From Begonia masoniana (taxonomy: Eukaryota > Streptophyta > Magnoliopsida > Cucurbitales > Begoniaceae), in NCBI GenBank assembly GCA_022432975.1, contig CM039512.1, positions 44,305,124 to 44,369,123 on the forward strand: a stretch of 64,000 bases of DNA, written 5' to 3'. The translations under genes were made by a program, and so were the position numbers. The notes beneath the pieces are model-generated. The model was not told where the DNA came from, did not search any database, and saw only the letters and a program-made list of their open reading frames with translations. Of the stretch, positions 54,154 to 62,562 are shown piece by piece; the first letter of the stretch is position 1; each line of letters begins with the position of its first letter.

Positions 54154-54343
54154 CCAATTGTGCTCCAAAACGCGTCTTACTATCTTGGGATGGTCTCTTT
54201 ACATATGTTTCATTTCCACATACTTCCCCAAGTGATGTGGAATTGTGACGATCCCTTTTTACAACCCGTCACCTTCCGGTTCGTTCTCTGGGTTCCGGTT
54301 CGTGCAACCATCGTATACATACTTACACATCCGGGTCATCACA

Positions 54344-54455
54344 TCCTCCCTATTCATAAACCTCTCCAATTGTTAGGACTGACGATTCACTAGTTCACTT
54401 AGTTGCCTAATGGTATCATCCCTTTCATCTACGACTCTTCGTTGTTCTCTCACCA
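54344..54455 (-). pseudogene. N-terminal gag piece right of Cassandra
   Basis: The minus strand reads MVREQRRVVDERDDTIRQLS, ELVNRQS, a stop, then QLERFMNRE, a charged helix as at the start of Gag proteins. It continues across the Cassandra element into RNMRILVRVFQMIRAELGS. The coding sequence would join directly once the TRIM and one target copy are removed. Confidence 0.7.
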
Positions 54456-54597
54456 TAATGCTAGTCTTGAAAATCTCACAACCACAATAAATCTAGGGGA
54501 CAATAAAATTCTAAAGACATACTTACAGTTGATGAAATGCCTCCATATAGTGACTTTGGTTGTTAGGCAGTCTATAGAAACAATTTTAAAACTCAGG

Positions 54598-54612
54598 TGC
54601 TCTGATACCATT
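54598..54612 (-). promoter_or_regulatory. Primer binding site of the Gypsy element carrying Cassandra
   Basis: The minus strand reads AATGGTATCAGAGCACC close to the LTR end at 54616. It marks the 5' end of the minus-strand element whose gag is at 52768-54455. Confidence 0.8.
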
Positions 54613-54615
54613 ACT

Positions 54616-54765
54616 TGTCACGCCCCAAAAACCATCCGATTTTCGGAACGCAGCTGGACATGACATTCCATAAGCTTCTAACTCAAATCGTTTTGAGATG
54701 TTTGCAAATCTTTGAAATTGTTTAAAATGCATAGCAGAAGTCTTTGTACGTTAGTGGCGTTGACA
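54616..54765 (-). mobile_element. Short LTR or LTR remnant (150 bp)
   Basis: The plus strand starts TGTCACGCCCCAAAAACC at 54616 and ends GGCGTTGACA at 54765, giving near-inverted ends (TGTCAACGCC and GGGGCGTGACA in element sense). Copia RT codons (FLMLVY) resume immediately after it, so it interrupts that RT. At 150 bp it is short for a Gypsy LTR and may be internally deleted. No matching 3' LTR was found at the other side. Confidence 0.6.
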
Positions 54766-57532
54766 TATACCAGCATAAGAAAAGTGGCCAAATTCTTTCG
54801 GAAAATAAATAAGGAGGCATGAGATTTCGAGGCTGAGAAATCCCAGGCAAGCAAAGCATTAGATAATTTATTGTACCTGGCTCTAGGAGACTGCTTAAGA
54901 TCATACAAAGCTTTCTTCAATAAGCAAACTGCAGAAGGCTGAGAAGAATCATTGAAACTTGGAGGTTATTGCATATATACTGTATCAGTTAAATCACCGT
55001 CTAAGAAGACGTTGTTTATATCCAACTGTCGAATAGATCATTCAAGAGAGAATGTCAAAGTTAGAATGGTACGAACTGTAGTAGGTTTAACCACCGGGCT
55101 AAAAGTCTCATCATAATCCACACCCGCTATCTGATCATAACCTTTAGCCACTAGTCAGGCTTTATAGCGACTGACGGAGCCATCTGAATTAAGTTTTACT
55201 TTGAAAACTCACTTGCAACCAATGAGTTTGGCTCCGGATGGTAAAGAAACAAGTTGTCATGCTTTATTCTTGTGAAGAGTTGTCATTTCATGTTGCATAG
55301 TTGTCATCCAATGAAGAATTTTAGATGCCTGTAGAAAGGTTTTCAGTTCAATGGATAAATCTGCTTGAGCAAAGAGAGCTTGTGGTTTAGAAATACCATC
55401 TTTAGATCTAGTTCGCATGGAATGAGAATTGACTGTAAGTGGTAGATGTTGTAGTGGAGAGGTGATAGCTGGCACGAGAGGATAAGGCAGGGTTTAGAAG
55501 TTAGGGGTAGGTTTGGGTGTAGTGTTTGGATGGTTAAGAAATGTAGGAATGGGTAATGGTATAATGAGAAGAGAGAAGGAAGAGGAAGATGTTGAAGGAG
55601 GAGTAAAGGAGAAGAAAGGAAAAGAAGTATCATCAAACATTACATGACGAGTGATATAAACTCTACTAGATATAGAATCAAGACAGAAATAACCCTTGTG
55701 ATGTGCACTATAGCCCAGAAAAACACAAGAGAGTGAGTGGAGCTGTAACTTATGTTAATTGAAAGGACGTAGAAAAGGAAAACAAAACATCCAAACAAAC
55801 GGAGCGAAGAGTAAGGAGGAATAGAGTGAAAAAGACACTCAAAAGGTGATTTGTTGTTTAAAACTGGAGTAGGTAAAAAGTTGATCAACGTAGTGGCAGT
55901 GCGAAAAGTATAGGGCCAAAAACGTTGAGGCACGAATGAGTGAAAGAGTAGCGCTAAACCAGTTTCAACAACATGACGATTTTCTCTTTCAACACCACCA
56001 TTTTGATTTGGTGTGTAAGGACAAGAGATTCGATGATGGATGTCTAGAGATTTGAAAATAGATGATAATGATTGAAATTCACCACCTCAATCGGATTGAA
56101 CAAATTTAATAGAGAGTCCAAAATGAATTTGAACAAATTTATGAATATCCAAAAACACTCGGTGAACATCACTTTTTAATTTCAAGTAGAAAAGCCATGT
56201 AAACCGAGAGTAGTCATCAATACAAAGTAGAAAGCACCGATCACTAGTAGTTGAGTTAATAGGGGATGAACCTCAAACATCCATATGCACGAGTTCAAAA
56301 GGAGACAAAGCATGAGATAGAGAAATTGAAAAAGGCAATCGATGGTTTTTGCTCAATTGACAAGCAGTACAAAGTTTTGATGAAGTAAAGTTAATTAAAA
56401 GAAGATTACATAGACTGAAAATAGATTGTAAAATAGAACTAGATGGGTGGCCGAGGAAGGAATGCCATAAATCAGAAATTCGAGCAGATTTGGACGAGGC
56501 AATTGCTGAAGTGCTGGCTGCCAAAACATGAGATGCAATAGGAGTTTTGTAAAGACCATTACTGACAGAGCCCCGAAGGAGTGTCTAGTGTGAAATTCAA
56601 CAAAAATTGGATTGTCTCGACATAACTGATGGATACTAAGAAGATTATGTTGCAAAATGGGAGCATGAAAAACAGTGTTTAAAAACAGGGGATGGATACC
56701 ATTTAGAATAATAGTAGATCCAGAACTAGAAATAGAAAAAGGATAGTCATCTGTTGTGAAAACTGGGGTGGAGCCATTGTAGGGAGAGGGATTTTGCAGA
56801 ACAGTGGGAGTTGGTGTGAAATGATGTGTAGCACCTGAATCAAACATCCATTGGGCTGTCGGACCTGAGGCAGACGAATCGGGTAGAGGCAGAATATCGA
56901 CCGAGTTTGCTTGAGCAGAAGAAGATACAGAATTTGGGTAAATGGAGTTCGGGTGGGTATGAGTTGGGTAAAAGGAAGTCGAATTAAAGGAGCTCGGGTA
57001 TGGGTGATTTTGGGAGATGGGTGGTGGATAACTAGAGTTCGGGTGTGGGCCATGGTATTGAGGGGGCCAATATGATGCGTTTAGCCAGTGATAGCAAACT
57101 GATGCTGAGTGGCCCACCTTAAAGCAGATTTTGCTGGATCTAGGTCGTGGGCGCCAACTTGGGTTCGGATGAGATCCAGAAGCTGAACCACGAAAAAACT
57201 GATTCTATGGAAAAGCCGGTGTGAAAGTAGGTCAAAAATTTGGGGATTGATTGAATGATGGCTGAGAAGGGCAAAACGGCCTCTAAACGGTGGTATTGGC
57301 TTGAAGGGAGCTCGGAAACTGTATCGATGTGTTCTGCTTTTCCAGGAGAAATTCATAGCCATGGAGAAGGCTTTGAATCTCCTCAATCGGTGGTTGGTCG
57401 GTTCGATTTGTGATGGAGGTGACAAATGGGTTATATTCACTACCTAAACCTCCGAGAAAATAGATGAGGTGATCGCGGTATGATACTGGTTCGCCAATGG
57501 CTGATAAAGTGTTGCATATTGATGTGAGTTTC
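54766..57532 (-). pseudogene. Copia pol and Gag C-terminal part (Ale-like)
   Basis: Reading leftward on the minus strand: Gag C-terminal half (LTSICNTLSAIGEPVSYRDH, LIYFLGGLGSEYNPF), a knuckle (CFKVGHSASVCYH), protease WMFDSGATHHFTP, pre-integrase (ISDLWHSFLGHPSSS, KLCTACQLSKNHRLPFS), integrase with HMDV, YTPNQNGGVERENRHV and RLFGCFVFLFYV, a variable linker, then RT ([67 protein letters not shown]). Near the YVDD box it is cut by the LTR at 54765. Many stops and frameshifts are present. Confidence 0.9.
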
Positions 57533-58715
57533 TGATGGTAACGACCTGAAAATGAGCGAGTTATCACCCAAAAAGTAAGGGTTGCTCACTGGTCAACTAA
57601 TCCGAGAGCAATAAAATGTATGAGCAGAAATGAAAAGGTTAAAGTGCTCGAAATGAAACGATTTCTTCAGACGAAATGAAGCTAAGAGATGGAAGATGAA
57701 GTACGTGTAAAGTGGTGATAGTGTTTTGTGAAGAAAAATAAAGAAAATGATAAAACCCTGAACCGGCCGATAGAGGTATTGAGTTACCTCTCGGCTAATG
57801 CTTCTTCCAAGGAAGAAGACCGGTCTTTGAAAATGGTGTGACCTTCTCTTATGATTCCAGCACCAAGGTGACTTGGAATAGAGTAAAGAGTAAGAGCTTT
57901 CAAGCCACCACATGCTTGAAAGCAATGGAGGTTCTCTCTAATCGATTTAAGCAAACCGATACTTACCTTGGGCACCAACCCTTGGTGGGATTTCCAATGG
58001 CACCAACCCTTGGAAGAAGACTTTCTCTAGACACTAGTCTAAATGAAATACCTCAATTGTATTAAGATTGGCAAAAGACCCATACAATAGCCTAGAGTAT
58101 TGGGGGGGGGGGTGGGTAGCTAGGTTTACAAGATTAAATGTGAGCCATTAGATGAAAAAAAGATGATGGATGGCCAAGATCAATTGTGCTTCTTCTCCCT
58201 TGTGCCATGTCATCGATCCATGTCTCCACTAGCAAGTGTCCTTTGATGCCAAGTCATGCCTCTCCAAGCCCAAAGCAATTGGGCCTCTCCAAGCTCCATC
58301 TTCAAGTTCCATTTTCAAGCTTTGTCTTCCATTTGGTTGGGCCCCTCCCATCAAGATGGCTTACTTGAAACCGAGTTCTACCCATATAAGCTTAAGGCCA
58401 AAATGGTCTTTCTCAAGAAACATAAAAGCAATAAATAAATAAATAAAAATTACAGAATTTGTCTCCGGGAAGACAAATTCCCGCTTCTGATGCTCCACTG
58501 GTGCTCAAGTGTAACCTTCATCCCGAGCATCCCAGAAAATAGTGTGAAGAGGTTTGTCCATGTCTCCTTGGCTAGGTGTCCACTACAAGTCACCAAAGGG
58601 TCCATCACCTGCAAAATAACTAAATTCATTAGTACATAAGTTGTAAGTGTCATGAGCCTCGGTGATGGGCTGAGTTTTGGTTTGAGACCTAGTAATGGGC
58701 CTATAGGGTACATCA
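57533..58715 (-). mobile_element. CRM-like solo LTR inside Copia gag
   Basis: The plus strand reads TGATGGTAACGACC at 57533 and CCTATAGGGTACATCA ending at 58715 (1183 bp), flanked by GTTTC on both sides (57528-57532 and 58716-58720). In its own sense it starts TGATGTACCC and its first bases encode a pol tail (VPYRPITRSQTKT), the same kind of tail that runs into the LTR at 49749-49782. This shows that pol-LTR overlap is a family trait. It splits the Copia Gag between QKL and TSICNTLS. A G10 run lies near 58101. Open stretches inside it are not coding. Confidence 0.85.
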
Positions 58716-58720
58716 GTTTC

Positions 58721-59188
58721 TGTATGTATGCAGCGGCTGAAATACCATCCTTCGACAAATCGTGAAGCTGACTACGGAGTTCTGTTATTCTGACCAAAGA
58801 AGCTGAAGAGAACATTCGACCCAGTGCCAACCACATTTCCTTAGCAGAGTCTAAACTAACTATTTGGGGAAGAATTTCTTCAAAAAAAGAGGAAAAAATC
58901 CAACTCAGGATGAGTCGATTATAACGTTTCCAAACTTGAAAATTTGGGTTTAATTGACTAGAAAGGGAATCAAGAAATTGAGGAGGAGGAGGAGGATAGG
59001 AACTATCCAGAATGTTGTCAATACCGTTAGCTATGACAACATTTAGGATTTGTGTTTTCCAAATAAGATAATTTGTGGAGTTCAATTTGATTGTTAGAGT
59101 TTGGTTCATTGAGGAGAAAGGAGAGAGGGTTGCTGTTTGAAGAGAATTTGAAATTGTCGAGCTTGAGGATGCCATTAGCTCTGATACC
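58721..59188 (-). pseudogene. Copia gag, N-terminal part
   Basis: The minus strand gives MASSSSTISNSLQTATLSPF, LTIKLNSTNYLIWKTQILNV, IDNILDSSYPPPPPQFLD, VWKRYNRLILSWIFSSFFEE, LWLALGRMFSSASLVRITEL, ending DGISAAAYIQKL at the solo LTR. This is the UBN2-type Gag of Ale-like Copia elements. The start MASS is 10 to 20 bases inside the LTR border, next to the primer site GCTCTGATACCA at 59174-59186. It is broken only by the solo LTR in this part. Confidence 0.9.
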
Positions 59189-59436
59189 AAGATAGATTTT
59201 CAAAAAAGATGAGAAAGAAGAAGGTGAAGAAGAGAAGTTGAGAGAGAGAAGTTTATGTTGAATGATTCCTCTGTTACTTTCACTATATCAAATCTATTGT
59301 TTACAATGTATATGTATATAACCTAAAAACTAATGAAGACGGTAATTTTGGAAACAATTATAAAAGATAACTAAACTAACAAAAATCTAATAAAAACAAA
59401 TATGGAAAACAGTGCTGAAATTGTTATATGCTAACA
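59189..59436 (-). mobile_element. 5' LTR of the Ale-like Copia
   Basis: In element sense it starts TGTTAGCATATAACAATTTC at 59436 and ends GAAAATCTA at about 59189, next to TCTTGGTATCAGAGC (primer binding site). The length of 248 bp is usual for this group. The matching 3' LTR lies beyond the insertions at the other side and was not found. Confidence 0.72.
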
Positions 59437-59470
59437 AATATTATATTAACCTTTAAAAATTTACAACGTG

Positions 59471-59616
59471 ATAATACACAACAAAGTCTCATTGTAACAC
59501 GTCCTAAGTCTGGCCCGATTAGATTGGGATGGACCAAGGCTCGAGCCTTGTTAGGCATACCCTAGATTGGGTGGTTGGGCCCACTGGGCTTAGACCCCAA
59601 GCCGATTTGCAAGTCT
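59471..59616. repeat. Direct repeat, copy 1
   Basis: It begins AATACACAACAAAGTCTC and runs through AACACGTCC, TTGATTAGATTGG-like words, GGTGG(T/C)(T/C)GGG(C/T)CC and AAGCC(G/A)AT(T/A)TGCAAGTC. Copy 2 is at 60321-60450, about 850 bp to the right in the same orientation. It might be a pair of short LTRs, but no clean termini were found. Confidence 0.75.
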
Positions 59617-60320
59617 AAATTGTTTACTTATGATACTTTGAAGTTTTTTTTATGAATAGTAAACTTTGAGAGTTTTAAAAAAAAAAAATTAAAAATTTGG
59701 GGTTTAAATTAAAAATTTGGAGTTTATAAAAGGAGTGGAAAAAACGACCTCCTTTCAATGGTCAAGGAGAGCACAACATAGAGGAGAGAGAGTCAAGAGT
59801 CCGTTTTTGTCATTTTTCCATGAGATCAAAGTCTTTACGTTTTCTTTGTGTATTTGGCAATGATCTTCAAGGATAGGTCATTTCTAACCTCTGTTTCATT
59901 AGTTTTTGTCTGATTTTCGTATTTCTCGTTAGATTGTGAGTTCAAAAAATAGAAATCATCAGTTGAATCGACGTATTTTTGAGCCTTGAAATTGCTAGTA
60001 TAAGTTTTAAATAGAGTTTTGGCATGGTTAGTCAAAAAAATTGAGTTTTCCGATCGATGGTCGATGAATATGATTTAAATGTGACATAACAGAACATGAT
60101 TTAAATTGCGACATAACAATGTGTTATGCCGGATAGTAAATAGGTCTTCTATTGCAAATTTAGTTTTGAGTTGAGCGATTAGGTCTTCCTAGATAACCGG
60201 GTCGTTCCACCGGACTATTCTATCTAGATCCGGCTCTAAATAGTGACTTATTGTTTTGAGAATCAATTTGTTTAAAATAAAACTGCATTATCATATATCA
60301 ATCACATGTAAATACAACAC

Positions 60321-60450
60321 GACAATACACAACAAAGTCTCGTTTTAACACGTTCCAAGCTTGATTAGATTGGCTCGAGCTTTGCTAGGCCCACCTTAGA
60401 TTGGGTGGTCGGGTCCGCTGGCCTTAGACTCCAAGCCAATATGCAAGTCC
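60321..60450. repeat. Direct repeat, copy 2
   Basis: Same sequence type as 59471-59616 with small deletions (the GGATGGACCAAGG segment is shortened). The two copies are clearly diverged. Confidence 0.75.
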
Positions 60451-61122
60451 AATATTCAAAAGAGTCGATTGGAAGACCAGCCCGCATGATAAGCCCCGAG
60501 GTGGTCGACCTAGCTTTGTAATAACTTTTTTTTTTCTTTTCTATAAGGTATAAATTTGATTAAAGAGAATTTAACATGTAGCTTTACAATTAAGCCAAAA
60601 TTTTGGTTGATTTGTAAAAGTTACCCACAAGAGTGAGGTGGGCCGTTCGAAGGTTGGTGAAATGTAGACTCTGTCTCCAACAGAGCATAAGAAATGAGCA
60701 GCTCCATATAGAGCAACATCATCTGCCGCCACTGCTGGCGCCGCTCCTGATGCCCCCACTGCAATCTCAGATGCCTCTTGTAACCATGTCTATTATTAAA
60801 TTTCATGACTTGTGCTTTATTTGCTTTTTTGCTCTAGTGTTACGGCCTGGGGAATTTAAAGTCAAAAAGTTTTTGGTCAAGCTAGATCTTCCTTCTCTCT
60901 CTTCCCCCACAAGAAAGTGAAATAACATATACTTTGTCTCTCTAGATTCCTCTCTCTTTCTCTCTCTAACTCTGCCGGTGGGTCAGTCTATGTTTCTTTT
61001 GTTCGTATTCTCTAATCTCCGGCACTACGATTGGAATAACCCTGGATCTGCTTTTTTAACATACTCATTCAGTCATTCTCCACAACCTCAAGGACTTCAT
61101 CTCTGTCTTTGGCTTTTCCCGA

Positions 61123-61762
61123 TTGAAGATAGCCATGGCCAGAACTAGGAGCTCCAACGAGTCCTCCAAAAGGCACTTCCACTGGACACAGAAAGTTGGG
61201 AACGAAGAAAGGCTTGAAGCTCCAACCCTGAAATCTTCCTCTGAAGTTGCAGAGAAAGAAAAAGAAGAAGACGATCGATCTCAGCCGCAAGTTTTACTTC
61301 AAGGGTAGAGAAGAAAACTGCAGCAAATTGCAGTTTCAAGGCTCAAATCGGTGCTGACTGTGTTTGGCAAGAACAGAGGCAACCTCCCACTCGGGCTCGG
61401 CCCACGAGTGGTCGGAACCCTCTTCGGCTCCCGGCGAGGGTACGTTCATTTCACGTTCCAGAAGGATCCGACTGCCTACCCTTCTCTGTTGATAGAGCTA
61501 GCCAAGCCAATTAGTGGGTTGGTGAAAGAAATGGCGTCTGGGTTGGTTAGAATTGCGTTGGAATGTGACAAAGCTAAAGAAGACGAGAAGAAGCCAGTGA
61601 GACTGCTAGAGGAGCCTGCTTGGAGGACGTTCTGCAATGGCAAAAAGTGTGGATTTGCAGCTAGACGAGATTGTGAACCGAAGGACTGGGAAATCTTGAA
61701 AGCTCTAGAGCCTATTTCAATGGGGGCCGGAGTTTTACCAGGAAACGACGGAGAAGCTGAGC
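61123..61762 (+). pseudogene. MIZ1-like (DUF617) gene, broken
   Basis: One plus-strand frame from ATG 61123 (or the second ATG at 61135) gives MARTRSSNESSKRHFHWTQK, an acidic stretch, a TAG at 61306, then in the same frame KLQQIAVSRLKSVLTVFGKN, GPRVVGTLFGSRRGYVHFTF, LLIELAKPISGLVKEMASGL, VRIALECDKAKEDEKKPVRL, EEPAWRTFCNGKKCGFAARR, and LKALEPISMGAGVLPGNDGE. These are the conserved blocks of the plant MIZU-KUSSEI1-like family, which includes MIZ1, needed for root hydrotropism in Arabidopsis. Homology stops near 61762; the usual end (about 50-60 residues, with MYMRA and ERVVGS-type motifs) is replaced by CGATCG-rich sequence. The family is usually intronless. One stop plus a lost C-terminus make it a pseudogene. 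Confidence 0.9.
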
Positions 61763-62120
61763 ATGTACCGTTAGCTTATAAAGTTTTCTGCTGTTATGTA
61801 TTACGTCGACCGATTGATCGGACTTCGACTTCGTCGACCGATTGTAAGAAAGATCGGACTTTGACTTCGACCGATTACACGAAAGACAGAAGCATCGACC
61901 GATCGCAGAAAGATTGCGATCGATCGCCCCTTATGCTTCTTGATTGTTTGGTTGACAGAGGCATCGTCAATCGATCGCCTCTCCCGAGTGATCGATCGGC
62001 TGTGCTCTGTTTTGCAAAGAATCATTCCCTGAATAATCCAATTTTCTGGAAATCAAACGTCAAGCTTAAGACCCACGTGATGTGGTCCTATAAACTCAAA
62101 TCCTATTGGTTAAAAATTTG
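61763..62120. other. CGATCG-rich sequence replacing the MIZ1-like C-terminus
   Basis: The frame stays open to 62139 by chance but encodes repeats of T-D-Y/C-K-D-R type from CGACCGAT(T/C) and CGATCGATCG words. Similar palindromic words mark the LTRs at 9400-9435 and 18545-18660, so this is probably part of a Gypsy LTR that entered the gene. No clear LTR end was found. Confidence 0.55.
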
Positions 62121-62519
62121 TGTTAATTGCTTAATTTGATGGAAATCAAGCTTAATGAAGAATAAATAGAAGAATGGTCCTCTCTCTCTCTCGGATAAGA
62201 ATGTACACAGTGGGTTTTCTCCATCAAGAACCACTGCTAAAGAAAACCTAAGGGAAAAGGGAGAGAAACTATTCATTAAGCATGGACCCGGGTAAGTTAA
62301 ATTCTTTCCTTGTGAATTGACGTATGTGAAAATCATTGATTCAACATACTGACGTTTTTCTATAATGAAAAAGGAAGTGAAAAAATTACGATACCATGAA
62401 GTTGTGATAATTCAAAAATAACGTTCATGTAAGAAAATTGATTGATGTTTGTGAAAATTAATTGATTCATGATCCTGTAATTTCTCTGTTAAGAAAATAA
62501 GAGAAAATTAAAGCTAACA
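62121..62519 (+). mobile_element. 5' LTR of a fourth Copia element
   Basis: It starts TGTTAATTGCTTAATTTG at 62121 and ends ATTAAAGCTAACA at 62519, giving TGTTA..TAACA ends and 399 bp. ATGGTATCAGAGAATAAG follows at 62521 as primer binding site. The 5 bp before it are ATTTG. The 3' LTR is outside the window. Confidence 0.68.
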
Positions 62520-62521
62520 TA

Positions 62522-62534
62522 TGGTATCAGAGAA
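62522..62534 (+). promoter_or_regulatory. Primer binding site of the fourth Copia element
   Basis: TGGTATCAGAGAA lies two or three bases after the LTR end, complementary to initiator tRNA-Met apart from the last bases. Confidence 0.8.
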
Positions 62535-62562
62535 TAAGTTTTAGAACAGTTGATTTTCTATA

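Larger units (their letters stand above)
53532..54343 (-). mobile_element. Complete Cassandra TRIM
   Basis: Two direct repeats, 53532-53913 (382 bp) and 53985-54343 (359 bp), both run TGTAAC(A/G)ACCCA to GTCATCACA on the plus strand. The 71-bp interior holds, in minus sense, a primer binding site TGGTATCAGAGCC (5' side) and a polypurine CCCGAGGGGGAGTGAT (3' side). Each LTR contains a 5S rRNA-like block, which defines Cassandra elements. The flanks are TCCTA and TCCTC, a target duplication with one mismatch. No protein is encoded; Cassandra depends on proteins of other LTR elements. The insert interrupts the gag of the surrounding Gypsy element near its N-terminus. Confidence 0.93.
59437..61122. 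other. Unassigned DNA with a direct repeat
   Basis: No coding sequence was recognised. Two direct repeats of about 140 bp lie at 59471-59616 and 60321-60450. The part from 60840 on, with CT-rich TCTCTCTCTTCCCC and TCTCTCTTTCTCTCTCT stretches, is probably the promoter and 5' leader of the MIZ1-like gene at 61123. Confidence 0.5.

Noticed and set aside
61801..62139. Open extension of the MIZ1-like frame as a real C-terminus
   Set aside because: The residues come from CGACCGAT and CGATCG repeats and do not resemble the family's conserved end.
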